Of a DNA stretch of 64,000 nucleotides, positions 53,929 to 64,000 are shown piece by piece (the first letter of the stretch is position 1; each line of letters starts with the position of its first letter). Location: contig WGMM01000026.1 in the NCBI GenBank assembly GCA_016125085.1, positions 124,001 through 188,000 on the forward strand, read 5' to 3'. Under the pieces are notes generated by a model. It did not search any database. It saw only the letters and a program-made list of their open reading frames with translations, and was not told the origin of the DNA. The translations under genes and the position numbers were made by a program. The DNA comes from a bacterium (GTDB lineage: Bacteria; Planctomycetota; Planctomycetia; Isosphaerales; Isosphaeraceae).

Positions 53929-54019
53929 GGATCGGAATCGTCGCTTCCGAGAATACGGGCATCGAAATGTTCACGGACACGGCCGGAAGCGGTCCGAAGA
54001 CCGCTTCTCCCGGGGTGGA

Positions 54020-57000
54020 TCACAAGGTCCGGCGAATTTCTTCGATCTTGTAGGCTTCGATGATATCGTCGGTCTTGAGGTCGTCGTAGTTCGACACCTT
54101 GATACCGCACTCGAAACCTTCGCGAACTTCCTTGACGTCGTCCTTGAACCTCTTGAGGGCCTCGATAGACCCCTTGTAGATTTCGCGGCCGTCGCGAAGC
54201 AGGCGAACCTTGGCCGATCGCTCGATCGTGCCCTGGGTGACGAAGCAGCCGGCGACCGCGCCAACCTTCGTGATCTTGAAAACCTGACGGACCGAGGCAC
54301 GGCCAAGGTGCACTTCCTTGATCTCGGGAACGAGCATCCCCTCGATCGCCTTTTTGATTTCGTCCGTCACCTGATAGATGATGTCGTAACGGCGGATGTC
54401 GATCTTCTTCTCGTCCGCCATCGAGATCGCCCGGTCTTCAGGAGCGACCCGGAAACCGACGATGATCGCCTGCGAGGCATCGGCGAGCTGAACGTCGCTT
54501 TCGGAAATTCCACCCACTGCCCGGTGCAGGATCCGGATCGGGATTTCCGTGTTCTCGAGCTTGTCGAGTTCCTTCGTGAGCGCTTCGAGCGAGCCCTGGA
54601 CATCGGCCTTGAGGATGATGTTGAGACTTCGCACGCGCTGTTCGTTCATCCGATCGAACAGGTTTTCGAGCGTCACGGCGGAGCGTTCGGAACGATCCTG
54701 TTCACGTGAACGCATCTTGCGCGTTTCGGAAATCTCCCGAGCCATCGAGAGGTCGGAAAGCACGGCGAACTTCTCGCCGGCCTCAGGAACGGAATCGAGA
54801 CCGCTCACTTCCACAGGCATGCTCGGACCGGCTTCTTCGACCGCTTCGCCACGGTGATTGAACATGGAACGGACACGGCCATAGCCGTCGCCGCAAACCA
54901 CGACATCACCGATCCGCAACGTGCCATCCTGAACCAGCATCGTCGCCACGACGCCGCGGCCTTCGGAAATCTGGGCTTCAAGGCATGTACCGACCGCCGG
55001 GCGGTCCGGATTGCCCTTGAATTCCCTGAGTTCCGCCAGCAGCAGAAGGTTTTCGAGCAATTCAGGAATGCCTGCGCCAGTATGAGCCGAAGTCTTCACG
55101 ACGATCGTATCGCCGCCATATTCTTCCGGCACAAGCCCGTGCTGGCTCAGCTCGCCGTAGATCCGGTTGAAATTGACGTTGGGGAGGTCGACCTTGTTCA
55201 AAGCGACCACGATCGGAACTTCGGCCGCCTTGGCGTGGCTGATCGCTTCCTCGGTCTGGGGCATGACGCCGTCGTCAGCCGCCACGACAAGGACGACGAT
55301 GTCCGTCACGTTCGCGCCGCGGGCACGCATCGAGGTGAACGCTTCGTGGCCCGGCGTATCCAGGAACGTGATCGGGTGGCCGTTGTGAACCACCTGATAG
55401 GCACCGATGTGCTGAGTGATGCCGCCCGATTCGTGCGCGGCCACGTCCGACTTGCGGATCTTGTCGAGCAACGAAGTCTTGCCGTGGTCGACGTGACCCA
55501 GGATCGTGATGATCGGAGCCCGGGGCGTCTTTTCCCCTTCTTCCGTTTCGTCCGTGAAAGCTTCCAGAAGGTCATCTTCAGCGGTGCGCTGATGCACGAC
55601 CTTCAGGTCGACCCCGAATTCCATCGCAAGATCGGTGGCCATGGCTTCCGGCAGGGCGTCATTGATCCGCACAGGTTTACCCTGGTGGAACAGGAAAGTC
55701 ATGATCTCGTTGGCTTTGACCCCGATCGCTTCGGAAAGACTGCGCACCGTGATCGGGAGTTCGATCTGGGCATTATCCTTACGCTGAGGTGACGCGATCG
55801 TCCGGGATTTCGATTTCCCGTGTGATCGCCGCTTATGGATTTTCTCTTCGGCGTCATCGGCCGAGTCAATCACCACGTCCACGGGTTGAGGCGATTTGAC
55901 TCGTTCCTTTTGCCGCTTTTCTCGCTCGGATCGACGCTGGGCGCGTTCGCCCACCGGTCCGCCAGCCTTGGCTCGCCGCTTTTCTTCCTCTTCGTCGATT
56001 TCCTTCGTCGGTGCGAAGCCAGTTCCTGGAGCAGCCCCGAGAAGAGTGGACGGCGAACCGGCCGGCCGGACACCTGAAAGCGGCGGCCTGAGAGTTCCGG
56101 TCGCGCCTGCCTTGTTCGAAGGCTGCTGGCCACCGATTTTACCAGAGTCCATCATCGCCCGAAGTTCATCGGGCGTAAATTTACGGTCGGGACGCTGGTA
56201 GCTGCCACCCTGCGGCGGAACGCCAGGGCCCGAAGGCTTCGGAACGGGCCTCTGGTCCCTCGTGCGGTGGATCGGACCATGCGCACCTGCGGAAGTACTT
56301 GCCGGGCCTAACGAACTGAACCGCGGCGGCACCTGACTGGGCGGCCTGGTCTGCTGCCTGCGCTCGCCGGTCCCTTCGCCAGTGGGTTTACGCTCCGGTA
56401 AAGCCGTACGGGCAGGGGGCGTCGGACTCGGACCCGTACCGGGAATCGGTCTCCGGACGCCATAGGGGTCGATGTAATCTCCACGCCTGAAAGGCGTGGG
56501 CGCTTGTGGAGCCTCAGGTGCGGAAGTCGAAGGTGTCGACGGCTCGGACGTTCTCGTTTCGACAGGCTTGCGAACTTCCTGACCGGGCCTCTGGGCGAGC
56601 GGCGGCTGGCCGTGGCGATGAAGCCCCGTGCTGATGACAGGCCCTCGCCCCGTAGGTGCCGTGCCGGTCATTCGGGAACCAGCAGGTGGAACGGAAACCA
56701 TTGGTGGCCGGGATGCGGTCGACTGTTGGCCGGAAACGGGCGAGGCCGGCGGAGTCACGAAGGTGGAACCTTGCGTAGACGTTCGTGGAGCGTCCTGCGG
56801 CTCGACTGATGGGGTGGACTGTACCGGCTTGGGAGAAGTGACCGACGCCGAATCGCGTTTGTCCCTGGCGGGTCCGATCGGTGCTTCGGGCCTGACTTTC
56901 GGTTCGGCGGTTGTCGTCAACGTGCGTTCATCCGTCACGGGTTTCGGAGATTCCGTTCGTTCGACGACGACCGGCGTTTTATCGGAAGGAGGACTGGCGG

Positions 57001-57196
57001 AGATCGGCGGGGCAGGAGTCGAGACAGCTCCGGTACTCTCTGAAGCATAACGCTTCCGGACCTTCTCGATCTGATGGGGTTCGAGACTCGCAAGGTGGCT
57101 TTCCTTGACGTTTTCCCCTTCAGCCTTGAGGAAATCAAGAATTTCCTGATTCTTGACGTTCAGCTCTTTGGCCAGCTCGTGAACCCGTGTGGACAA
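54020..57196 (-). CDS. infB: Translation initiation factor IF-2
   Basis: A 1058-residue GTPase that places initiator tRNA on the 30S subunit and joins the 50S. It has an N-terminal IF2N domain ([20 protein letters not shown]), then about 380 residues of Pro/Ser/Thr/Gly-rich low complexity, and a second IF2N domain ([20 protein letters not shown]). The G domain near residue 560 carries [10 protein letters not shown] (G1), [15 protein letters not shown] (G3) and NKVDLP (G4). Domains II-IV follow to the end. The long low-complexity spacer is typical of high-GC and planctomycete IF-2. It lies 116 bp downstream of nusA. Confidence 0.97.
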   Translation of the reverse strand: MSTRVHELAKELNVKNQEILDFLKAEGENVKESHLASLEPHQIEKVRKRYASESTGAVSTPAPPISASPPSDKTPVVVERTESPKPVTDERTLTTTAEPKVRPEAPIGPARDKRDSASVTSPKPVQSTPSVEPQDAPRTSTQGSTFVTPPASPVSGQQSTASRPPMVSVPPAGSRMTGTAPTGRGPVISTGLHRHGQPPLAQRPGQEVRKPVETRTSEPSTPSTSAPEAPQAPTPFRRGDYIDPYGVRRPIPGTGPSPTPPARTALPERKPTGEGTGERRQQTRPPSQVPPRFSSLGPASTSAGAHGPIHRTRDQRPVPKPSGPGVPPQGGSYQRPDRKFTPDELRAMMDSGKIGGQQPSNKAGATGTLRPPLSGVRPAGSPSTLLGAAPGTGFAPTKEIDEEEEKRRAKAGGPVGERAQRRSEREKRQKERVKSPQPVDVVIDSADDAEEKIHKRRSHGKSKSRTIASPQRKDNAQIELPITVRSLSEAIGVKANEIMTFLFHQGKPVRINDALPEAMATDLAMEFGVDLKVVHQRTAEDDLLEAFTDETEEGEKTPRAPIITILGHVDHGKTSLLDKIRKSDVAAHESGGITQHIGAYQVVHNGHPITFLDTPGHEAFTSMRARGANVTDIVVLVVAADDGVMPQTEEAISHAKAAEVPIVVALNKVDLPNVNFNRIYGELSQHGLVPEEYGGDTIVVKTSAHTGAGIPELLENLLLLAELREFKGNPDRPAVGTCLEAQISEGRGVVATMLVQDGTLRIGDVVVCGDGYGRVRSMFNHRGEAVEEAGPSMPVEVSGLDSVPEAGEKFAVLSDLSMAREISETRKMRSREQDRSERSAVTLENLFDRMNEQRVRSLNIILKADVQGSLEALTKELDKLENTEIPIRILHRAVGGISESDVQLADASQAIIVGFRVAPEDRAISMADEKKIDIRRYDIIYQVTDEIKKAIEGMLVPEIKEVHLGRASVRQVFKITKVGAVAGCFVTQGTIERSAKVRLLRDGREIYKGSIEALKRFKDDVKEVREGFECGIKVSNYDDLKTDDIIEAYKIEEIRRTL

Positions 57197-57312
57197 ATCT
57201 CGCTCCTTGGTCGCCTGGTCTGGAAGAATACTTCGCTAGCCTGCGTGGGGATGTTTGAGGTCGGTTCGGACATCGATTCCATGACGATGATCGGGAGATG
57301 CAAGTTTCCACC

Positions 57313-58632
57313 TCAGGAATCCGAAAGCATCGGGTCGACGGGGCGGGAACCTTCGGTTTCGGCGGAATCGGCCTGGGCCGACTCCGCAACTTCTTCGGTT
57401 TCTCCGATCGGACCGGATTCGGATTCGGCGGACTCCCCTTCGCCGCCCTCCGGTTCTCCCGTCCCTTCAGATGATTCGGGAGTTTCCTGTTCGCTCAACG
57501 TTTCCGCGGACTGAACCAGATGCTCAGCCAATTCTTCGGTCAAGCCTTCGATCGTCGCAACGAGACTTTCCACCTCCATGACCGAAAGATCATCGTAACC
57601 GAGAACGCCCTGCTCCACCAGACGCTCGGCAAGCTCCTGATCGACACCGGGAATCTTCATGAAGTCCGCCACAGCACGCTCGATGTCGCCATCAAGTTCC
57701 TCGGCGGTGCGAATTTCGATATCCCAGCCGACGAGTTTCGTCGCCAACCTCACGTTCTGACCTTTCCGGCCGATCGCGAGCGACAACTGATCGTCCCGCA
57801 CAAGAACCACGGCACGGCCAAGAAGATGGCACAGCATGACCTCTTCGATCTCGGCTGGCTGCAAGGCGTTCGGAATCAGGACCTGCAGGGATTCGTTCCA
57901 GCGGACAATGTCGATCCGTTCGCCGCCAAGTTCGTCGACGATGTTCTTGATCCGAGTACCACGAACACCGACACAGGCACCGACAGCGTCGATCTTGTTG
58001 TCCAGAGAACTGACGGCCACCTTCGACCGAAAGCCCGCCTCACGCGCCAGAGCACGGATCGAAATTACGCCTTCCGAGATTTCGGGAATTTCACGCTCGA
58101 ACAACCGGCGAACGAAGTCGGGGTGACGCCGGCTCAAGACGATCTTGACCCGCTGCCCCGCCTTCTTCACCTCGGTGATGACCGCCCGAACCGGCTTGCC
58201 GATATCGAAAGTCTCGCCCGGGATCTGCTCACTGCGAGGGAGCATGCCGTCCGATTTGCCGAGATTGACCGAGACGACCCCACCTTCGATCCGCTGTACC
58301 GTGCCCGAGAGCAACTCGCCGACACGGTCGTGGAATTCGTTGAACTGCGAGTCGCGCTCCGCCTCGCGAATCTTCTGAATGATGACCTGCTTCGCGGTCT
58401 GGGCGGCGATCCGGCCGAAGTCGGACTCCTTCACCACTTCGCCGCCTTTGGTCGTCAGAATGTCACCGGTCTCTTCATTGACCTCGACAACGATCGATTC
58501 AGGTTCGACATCCGGGTAATGCTTGCGCGCGGCGTTGGCGAGCGCCGTCTTGATGGCATCGAACAGAACGTGCTTGTCCACGTTCTTGTCGCGTTGGATG
58601 GATTCGATCAGGCGGACCAGTTCGACGCTCAT
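57313..58632 (-). CDS. nusA: Transcription termination/antitermination factor NusA
   Basis: A 439-residue RNA polymerase-binding factor. It has the N-terminal domain ([20 protein letters not shown]), an S1 domain ([20 protein letters not shown]) and two KH domains ([40 protein letters not shown]). A helix-hairpin-helix acidic repeat follows ([20 protein letters not shown]), then a strongly acidic Glu/Ser tail. It is the first gene of the nusA-infB-rbfA operon. rimP, which usually precedes nusA, is absent. A consensus promoter stands about 230 bp upstream. Confidence 0.97.
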   Translation of the reverse strand: MSVELVRLIESIQRDKNVDKHVLFDAIKTALANAARKHYPDVEPESIVVEVNEETGDILTTKGGEVVKESDFGRIAAQTAKQVIIQKIREAERDSQFNEFHDRVGELLSGTVQRIEGGVVSVNLGKSDGMLPRSEQIPGETFDIGKPVRAVITEVKKAGQRVKIVLSRRHPDFVRRLFEREIPEISEGVISIRALAREAGFRSKVAVSSLDNKIDAVGACVGVRGTRIKNIVDELGGERIDIVRWNESLQVLIPNALQPAEIEEVMLCHLLGRAVVLVRDDQLSLAIGRKGQNVRLATKLVGWDIEIRTAEELDGDIERAVADFMKIPGVDQELAERLVEQGVLGYDDLSVMEVESLVATIEGLTEELAEHLVQSAETLSEQETPESSEGTGEPEGGEGESAESESGPIGETEEVAESAQADSAETEGSRPVDPMLSDS

Positions 58633-59473
58633 TCAATCACTCCGACTCGGCATCGAGAATTTCGCGCCGAGATATCCACCAGGACGAGACAAGCCTGATA
58701 CGATCGACCATCGAGCGCCACATCGGCTGCGGCTGGTATCTCCGGGAACGGTCGACCGGGAACGTGTAGGGACCCTATCGAACCATCAATCGAACGTTTT
58801 ACCGAACGGTAAACCCGATCGAGAATTAAGGCCCCGACTAGATGCCTTCGCATGCTCGCTGACGACTAATTAAAAGGTTTTCTTGTCCGTTTGTCAAGTA
58901 ATCGCGGCCAAATCCCTGTACCACCGCCATCCCACGAACACCGAAAAATCCGAGCGTCTCGAAATCCGAACCCGCCCGAGTTATGGCCGCAAGCTTCAAG
59001 ACGATCCACGACTCTCTCATGGCTGTCGCCGAAAACCCTGTCGCTCAAGGGCCTGATCCGCTGTTCGCTGTCGATCGATCAGGTAGCCATTCAACACCCT
59101 ATATTGCCTAAATTTACATGACATTCCAGTGACACGGCGACTGGTGGCGATCGAATCCAAATCGTGAGGTCGGACACAACTCCGACAATTCGTCGATCCT
59201 TGAAAACACGGGTTTACCGACTCTCCGATTCAAGTGCTTGCGGGATTTTGAGAATGATCACATGACCAGACGGACTTATTCGAAATCGAATATTCCCAGA
59301 GCATCCGAAAACGGAATGCGTCGCCGGGAGAAACGGTCGTAAGCGATTTCATTACAGCTACTTCCATCCTATTTCCATGCGAATTCGGATTGATTTTTTC
59401 CCCTGATCCGCAGACGATGCCTTTTCCCATGCGTCGATCGTGACAGAATGCCCATTTTGCCGGAAACTTACGA
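58633..59473. other. Long divergent intergenic region between nusA and tatD
   Basis: 841 bases without a convincing gene. The nusA side holds a promoter (58869-58897) and the operon leader of about 230 bases. Within the leader there is a small hairpin, TTTACC (58798-58803) with GGTAAA (58808-58813). The tatD side (58900-59473) is AT-richer, with only short frames lacking ribosome sites. I saw no tRNA or other known RNA. Confidence 0.5.
58869..58897 (-). promoter_or_regulatory. Consensus sigma-70 promoter of the nusA-infB-rbfA operon
   Basis: On the minus strand TTGACA (58892-58897), 17 bases, TTTAAT (58869-58874). The predicted start is near 58862, so the transcript carries a leader of about 230 bases before nusA. 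Confidence 0.75.
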
Positions 59474-60271
59474 ATGCCTTCGCCTCGATGGGTTGACACT
59501 CATGCCCACCTCACACATTCCAGGCTGGTGGACCGGGTAGCGGAAATCCTTGCGACAGCGGCGGCGGAGGGAGTGATAAGAATCGTCTCCGCGGCGACAT
59601 GTGCTGAAGATGCTCTCGCGGTTACGGAACTTGCGACGAACTCCTCGATAGTACGGGCGGCAGTCGGTATCCATCCGAACGATACGCACCTGGCTGCACC
59701 TGGCGATTGGGACAGGATCGTAGCACTCACGGAAAATCGCCACGTGGTGGCGATCGGCGAAACAGGCCTGGACAAGTATTGGAAGGATGCGCCCTTCGAC
59801 GTCCAGCTCGATTTTTTCGCTCGGCACCTCGATCTCGCTGAGCGGCTGGGCCTGCCGGTCGTCATTCATTGCCGTGACGCGATGCCGGAAATTCTCGAAT
59901 TTCTGGAGACTCGAAACCGGCCAGTCAAGGGCACCCTGCACTGTTTCACAGGCACGCTGCCTGACGCTCAAAGGCTTATGGCACTTGGCCTTCACCTCGG
60001 GTTCGGCGGAATCTGCACGTTCCGAAACAAGGATTCGGACACGTTCGCCGAACTGATTCGTGCCGTCCCGGAAGATCGGATTCTGGTGGAAACCGACGCG
60101 CCGTTTCTTAGCCCTCACCCCTTTCGCGGCAAGACGAACGAACCGGCCCGGGTGGCGGTCGTGGGGCGTTTCATCGCGGAACTGCGGGGCTGGCCCGAAG
60201 ACAAGTGCAGCGAAATCACCACACAAAACGCGCTTGCCTTATTCGCGGACCGTATCGATGGATCGCCTTGA
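59474..60271 (+). CDS. tatD: TatD-family metal-dependent deoxyribonuclease
   Basis: A 265-residue amidohydrolase-fold nuclease (3'-5' exonuclease or D-tyrosyl/phosphodiester hydrolase activity in the family). Metal ligands are seen in WVDTHAHL (H10, H12), AIGETGLD (Glu), VVIHCRDA (His), LHCFTG (His) and VETDAPFLSP (Asp). RNKDSDTFAEL and the NALALF end are also typical. The length is normal. It converges on queE with 19 bp between. Confidence 0.94.
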   Translation: MPSPRWVDTHAHLTHSRLVDRVAEILATAAAEGVIRIVSAATCAEDALAVTELATNSSIVRAAVGIHPNDTHLAAPGDWDRIVALTENRHVVAIGETGLDKYWKDAPFDVQLDFFARHLDLAERLGLPVVIHCRDAMPEILEFLETRNRPVKGTLHCFTGTLPDAQRLMALGLHLGFGGICTFRNKDSDTFAELIRAVPEDRILVETDAPFLSPHPFRGKTNEPARVAVVGRFIAELRGWPEDKCSEITTQNALALFADRIDGSP

Positions 60272-60290
60272 TCGTGCCGGCAGAATCAGA

Positions 60291-61031
60291 TCAAACGCCA
60301 CGCCGGTCCGATCCCCAGATGACTTTATGCAACTGGATCTGGAAGCGGATGTTACGGCCGGAATCGAGAATCCATTCGGCGAGTTCTTCAAGCCCGACCC
60401 TGCCATGGCAGGGGCTGAAATGGACGGGGCATCTGGCTGTCAGGTCGTATCGGTCCACCACCTCGATGGACCAGTCGAAGTCGGCCTTGTCGCAAATCAC
60501 GAACTTGACTTCATCGATCGCCCTGACCCGTTCGAGGTTGGACCAGTCCATGGCATCGGCTTCGCCTGAGCCGGGCGTTTTGACGTCGAGAATGACGTGC
60601 ACGCGGGGATCCGTTCCGAGAGTCGAAATCGCTCCCGATGTTTCGATCAGCACACGTTTTCCGGCATCGCAAAGGCGGCTCATCAGGGGGTGGACTTCGG
60701 CCTGAAGCAGTGGCTCGCCACCGGTCAGTTCGACCATCGGAGTCTCTCCGAAGGCCATGACGGCTGCGAACAAGGCTTCGGCTGTCATTTCCTTTCCCTG
60801 ATTGAATGCATGCACGGTATCGCAATAATTGCAGCGCAGCTGACATGCCGTAAGGCGAACGAAAACACAGGGCCATCCAGCGAAAGTGCTTTCGCCCTGA
60901 AGACTTCTGTAAATCTCGTGAACCACGAGCGAACCGGCGGACCGTCCCAGTATCGGGGTCAGTCGCGGATTCGGCGAGGCTTGCGCAGGCGATGTGGGCG
61001 TCGGGTTTTCGGCCTTGGCCGAGATCGTCAT
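60291..61031 (-). CDS. queE: 7-carboxy-7-deazaguanine synthase
   Basis: A 246-residue radical SAM enzyme of queuosine synthesis that converts CPH4 to 7-carboxy-7-deazaguanine. The cluster cysteines are C63, C67 and C70 (CQLRCNYC). EIYRSLQGESTFAG is the family N-terminal motif, and ELTGGEPLLQ and HVILDVKTPGSGE follow. The first 30 residues are a Pro/Ala-rich extension. No queC, queD or queF is in the window. Confidence 0.94.
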   Translation of the reverse strand: MTISAKAENPTPTSPAQASPNPRLTPILGRSAGSLVVHEIYRSLQGESTFAGWPCVFVRLTACQLRCNYCDTVHAFNQGKEMTAEALFAAVMAFGETPMVELTGGEPLLQAEVHPLMSRLCDAGKRVLIETSGAISTLGTDPRVHVILDVKTPGSGEADAMDWSNLERVRAIDEVKFVICDKADFDWSIEVVDRYDLTARCPVHFSPCHGRVGLEELAEWILDSGRNIRFQIQLHKVIWGSDRRGV

Positions 61032-61133
61032 CTTGCCGGGTCCGTGGTGAAGGAACGGATCGTCTCGACCTGGCGTTTCGAATTCGCCTCGTCGGTTGGA
61101 TAGAGGATTATAGCCGAAGCCTGGCCAAAATGC

Positions 61134-62270
61134 TCATCCAAGGATGGATTCGCACTGATGTCGCGCGAAGGAGTGGGCGTCGGGCATCATGGAAGATACG
61201 ACCAGGTCGAGTGATTCGCGAGCCCGGTTTCGGGCCTCTTCGGAACGGCCTTCTGCCTCGAGGATCACGGCTTCGACCATGGCGATATCGCATTTGTCGG
61301 TCAGGCCGCCCTGAGATTTAGCGAAGCTCTCACGCGCCTCCGCGGGACTGCCCATCCTGGCATGCAACCATGCATTCATCAAGCGGTATTGGGGTTGAAG
61401 CAACATCGGGACTTCATCGATTTTGTCGAGTAACCGGTTCATCCACTTCCGGGCTTCTTCCAAATTGCCCTGATCGGCCTCATGCAAAAACGCGAAGTAG
61501 GGCGCGCGGTTCGAAAGCGGGTCGTCCGCAGCGACTTGAGTCAGCCGGTCGATCGCGGCTTTGCTCCAGAGTGCCGGCCGCGTGCCCGTGGACCAGGCCG
61601 AAGAGATCTCCATCGCGTCGATATAAGGGCCGACTTGCTCGGGAGTTCCCTTCCTGAGAAGACGAATGGCTGCGCCGTCGGACAGAAACCCTCCGGCGCT
61701 TGAAGGCGTCATGCTGATCAAAAACAGCAGCAGGTTGAACAGGCCGAAAGTCCAGAACAATGCGCCTGGAAATGGGTATGGGTTTCGAAGGACAAAAAAC
61801 GCCAGAATCCCCAATACGCCGCAGACGAAGCTGGACAGCGGCCCGCCTGCCAGTAGCTTGAGATAGCCACGCCGCAAATCTGTCCCGGGTTCGGGCGTCA
61901 TTCCGGCGATCCCGCCAAGGCCAAGTCCTGAGCGGAACATCGTATTGACGCTGATGCCTCCCTGGCCACGGCGGCGGATCTGAATTGGCCAGAAGAGTAC
62001 GAATGCGAATCGAAAGCCGGCACGAAGGCCGGCGATGACGTGCCCGAACTCATGCGCGGCGACCGCGGCGACGAAACAGCCGACGAACATCGCCAGTAAG
62101 GCCGGCACGACGATCGCCACATCGAGGTCATGGGCCTTTGCCCAGTCGAAGATGGGCGATCGCGTCGCCTTGAATGCCATGGCCAGCGGAATGACGGTCG
62201 CGGCTCCGACGGCGCCGGAGACCACCATGAGCGCCAGCCTTTTCCACAACGGCATCCGGTTTCGTTTCAA
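61134..62270 (-). CDS. Site-2-protease-like (M50) membrane metalloprotease with helical repeat tail
   Basis: A 378-residue protein. The zinc motif HEFGH is at residues 73-77 inside a transmembrane helix (FVAAVAAHEFGHVIAGLRAG). A later SDG (GGFLSDGAAIRLL) takes the place of the usual LDG with the third ligand. Four or five hydrophobic helices cover residues 10-200. The last 150 residues are TPR-like (ADQGNLEEARKWMNRLLDKI; HARMGSPAEARESFAKS). The M50 family cuts membrane-bound substrates in regulated proteolysis; the substrate here is unknown. Its start is only four bases after the stop of the gene upstream, so the two form an operon. Confidence 0.85.
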   Translation of the reverse strand: MKRNRMPLWKRLALMVVSGAVGAATVIPLAMAFKATRSPIFDWAKAHDLDVAIVVPALLAMFVGCFVAAVAAHEFGHVIAGLRAGFRFAFVLFWPIQIRRRGQGGISVNTMFRSGLGLGGIAGMTPEPGTDLRRGYLKLLAGGPLSSFVCGVLGILAFFVLRNPYPFPGALFWTFGLFNLLLFLISMTPSSAGGFLSDGAAIRLLRKGTPEQVGPYIDAMEISSAWSTGTRPALWSKAAIDRLTQVAADDPLSNRAPYFAFLHEADQGNLEEARKWMNRLLDKIDEVPMLLQPQYRLMNAWLHARMGSPAEARESFAKSQGGLTDKCDIAMVEAVILEAEGRSEEARNRARESLDLVVSSMMPDAHSFARHQCESILG

Positions 62271-62274
62271 GGGC

Positions 62275-64000
62275 TTATCTTCCGTGTTTCACGAGATTCC
62301 GAACCCGGGCGGATTCCGCTTTGACGAAGTCGACGTCCAGGAACGGATCCGGGCTGATGCGCTGGAACCGAACCATTCCGTTGGCGTCGATGATGAACAG
62401 ACCATGCAGCGGGACATCTTCGAAATCGTCGAAAGCGTGGTGGGTCTTGAAGATCGAGAGATCAGGGTTGGACAGGATCGGCATGGGGAACTTCACGCCG
62501 TCGGCATTGTTTTTCAGCTCACGGGATTTTTCCAGATCGTCCGTGCTGACGGCGACGATGTCATCACCGGCCGCCTTGAATTTCTCGAATTCCTTGCCGA
62601 ACATCTGCAACTGCTGCATGCAGTGGGCACACTTCCCGCCCAGGAAGAAGATCACGATCGTGTTGCGGCCTGTGGCTTTACGATCCGACATCCGCCAGAT
62701 TTTGCCTTCGGTGTCGGGCAATTCGAACTCGACGGCAGGGGACGGGTGCCAGGCGAGGGGGCCAAGGGTCGTCAGATCGATCTGCCCGGGTACGATCGGT
62801 TTACCGGCGTCAGGGTCAGCCGGCTCGGCCCAGCCGGCCGATTTCCACTTGCCCGTGATCGCGGCAAGGCGTTTGGCGATCGGTGTGTCCTTGTCCGCAT
62901 GTCGTGCCAGGGGAACGAGTTTGGCATAAGCCTCCTTCGCCTTGTCCGACTTCCCGACCAGTTCGAGAATCTCGACATATTGAGCCATCGGCTGGTACTG
63001 GTTCTTCGACTGGTCCGCGGCTTTCTTCGCCTCGGCCTCGGCGAAACCGCAATTGCGTGCCGCAAGATGAAGAACGGCAAGCCTTTCCGGACGAATGCCG
63101 ACCTTGGCGAATTTCTCGAATGCCGGGCTGACGTTCCCGGCCAGCAGGTCGGAATAGCCCTGAAGCTCGGTCAGAAGATTCTGCGATGACGAAAGAAGTG
63201 CCTTGTCGCGGTCCTTCTCCGCCTTTTTCTCCTGCTCGTCGACGATCGCCTTCACCGCCGCGATCTGCTTGCCCAGCAAGTCTTTATCGCCCTTCGCGAA
63301 GGCTGCCTGGCCAAGGCTCTGCCACTTCATGCGCTGTTCGAGCGGGACGTCCGAAAAGTCGAGCAGGCCCTTTTCGACGTCGTTGATCAGATCATCCCAA
63401 AGCTCATATTTCACATAAAGTTCCGTGAGGCGAGCCCGACCGTTGCGCTGGCTCGATCCACCGTCATTCTTGTGATTCTTGCCGGGGTCGCGTGGCTGGT
63501 CGATCAGGTCGCGGGCGACGGCCAGTCCGTCCTTCACACGGCCGATGTGAGCGTAAGTCGTAGCCAGCCATTGGTTATTGTGGGCATAGTTATGAATTTC
63601 GAACGGCATGACGCGGTCTGCGATCATGTAGGCGTGATCGACCCGGGCCGAGCCTTCCTGTTGATAAGCGGCTTCGGGGTAGCGTTGAAGGCCCGTATAG
63701 GTGTGCCCCGGCATGTGCCAGGCATGGGCGATGCCGTTGGCCGTGGAGGCATAGGTTTCGGCCGATTTGACTGCCCGGGCCGGGCGAACGCCGTCCCAGA
63801 GGTGAATCCGGTAATGGTGCGCGCCGGGGTGGTCGGCCTGCTTGTTCATGACGGACTGAATGACCAGATCGACGGCCTTGCGGTTGCCGACGCCGCCGTT
63901 GACCCGGCCACCTTCCCACGCCGCCTGTGCATACCAGGCATGGGCGTTGATGTCGTCGGGGAAGTCGGTCATGACCTGATCCAGGCCGTCCTGCCAGCCG
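62275..64000 (-). CDS. TPR-like protein with C-terminal thioredoxin (AhpC/TSA-type) domain, 5' end outside the window
   Basis: 575 codons are visible and the frame is still open at base 64000, so the start lies outside. The N-terminal 400 visible residues are helical with TPR character (HAWHMPGHTYTGLQRYPEAA). They include repeated HxxGH/HxYRIH-type stretches seen in secreted planctomycete and Bacteroidetes proteins. The last 150 residues form a redoxin domain with the CxxC in FLGGKCAHCMQQLQMFGKE and the cis-proline region HGLFIIDANG. It is probably extracytoplasmic if a signal peptide lies upstream. It is coupled to the M50-like gene. Confidence 0.82.
   Translation of the reverse strand, partial: GWQDGLDQVMTDFPDDINAHAWYAQAAWEGGRVNGGVGNRKAVDLVIQSVMNKQADHPGAHHYRIHLWDGVRPARAVKSAETYASTANGIAHAWHMPGHTYTGLQRYPEAAYQQEGSARVDHAYMIADRVMPFEIHNYAHNNQWLATTYAHIGRVKDGLAVARDLIDQPRDPGKNHKNDGGSSQRNGRARLTELYVKYELWDDLINDVEKGLLDFSDVPLEQRMKWQSLGQAAFAKGDKDLLGKQIAAVKAIVDEQEKKAEKDRDKALLSSSQNLLTELQGYSDLLAGNVSPAFEKFAKVGIRPERLAVLHLAARNCGFAEAEAKKAADQSKNQYQPMAQYVEILELVGKSDKAKEAYAKLVPLARHADKDTPIAKRLAAITGKWKSAGWAEPADPDAGKPIVPGQIDLTTLGPLAWHPSPAVEFELPDTEGKIWRMSDRKATGRNTIVIFFLGGKCAHCMQQLQMFGKEFEKFKAAGDDIVAVSTDDLEKSRELKNNADGVKFPMPILSNPDLSIFKTHHAFDDFEDVPLHGLFIIDANGMVRFQRISPDPFLDVDFVKAESARVRNLVKHGR

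Noticed and set aside
57520-58698. A 392-codon frame antisense to nusA
   Set aside because: NusA is certain; this frame has no support.
1-64000. tRNA, rRNA, CRISPR arrays, insertion sequences or phage genes
   Set aside because: No cloverleaf-like T-loop context, repeat-spacer pattern, transposase motif or terminal inverted repeats were found by eye. A dedicated search could still find a short RNA.

Overview
The window looks like chromosomal DNA from a planctomycete (Planctomycetota, probably the Gemmata/Isosphaera side of the class). Four things point there: a DUF1559 protein with a pilin-like N-terminus and an H-x9-DG motif; an ECF sigma factor translationally coupled to a membrane Ser/Thr kinase; a second very large kinase-TPR protein; and a eukaryote-like adenylosuccinate lyase. 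The DNA is GC-rich, codons end mostly in G or C, and the sequence contains many TTCGAA-like words. These features produce many long shadow reading frames. I saw no rRNA, tRNA, CRISPR array, insertion sequence or prophage. Most of the window is conserved housekeeping DNA with short intergenic gaps.

Layout. 1-8.7 kb: the end of an unknown gene, purB, a two-domain GNAT acetyltransferase, a glycoside-hydrolase-like secreted protein with a damaged 5' end, a methyltransferase, a DsbD-type reductase, and two small planctomycete genes (one apparently frameshifted). 8.8-16.5 kb: a DEAD-box helicase behind a strong promoter, a BatD-like membrane protein, a Tat-exported aldo/keto reductase, csrA with a strong terminator, a DUF1570-like peptidase, a small lipoprotein and a membrane-anchored protein. 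16.5-25 kb: a TolC-like channel, a ThiS-ThiG fusion, a GNAT, a rhomboid protease, a STAS protein, a secreted HExxH protein, small ORFs and miaA.

25-32.4 kb: a minus-strand run rpsR, ispF, cysS, ruvC, a DUF255/YyaL-DsbD_N fusion and truB, diverging from rpsU. 32.6-37.2 kb: a coupled pair of large TPR-like proteins (the first with a SEC-C zinc motif) and hisI. 37.4-44.6 kb: the signalling island, with a 1265-residue kinase-TPR protein, an ECF sigma factor, and a kinase whose reading frame is cut by one in-frame TAG. 45-48 kb: a class V aminotransferase plus serA (serine synthesis). 48.2-50 kb: a DUF2306 membrane protein and a DUF1559 protein. 50-58.6 kb: a minus-strand information-processing cluster nusA, infB, rbfA, an endonuclease III-like protein with a histone H1-like tail, and a DinG-family helicase. 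It is driven by a consensus promoter about 230 nt upstream of nusA. 59.4-64 kb: tatD, queE, an M50-like protease and a thioredoxin-fold TPR protein that runs off the end.

The most notable observation is the ECF-linked kinase. The glycine/serine-rich linker continues in the same frame on both sides of a single TAG, so a roughly 850-residue receptor-like kinase is split into a 551-residue kinase and an orphan extracytoplasmic domain. Its N-terminus carries an anti-sigma-type HxxxCxxC zinc motif and its sigma factor overlaps it by ATGA, so the locus looks like a self-contained sigma/anti-sigma/kinase switch. Two other genes (near 3.0 kb and 8.4 kb) show apparent frameshifts, so sequence error must be excluded before any biological reading of these lesions. 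All functions are inferred by reading the sequence; no database search was run.
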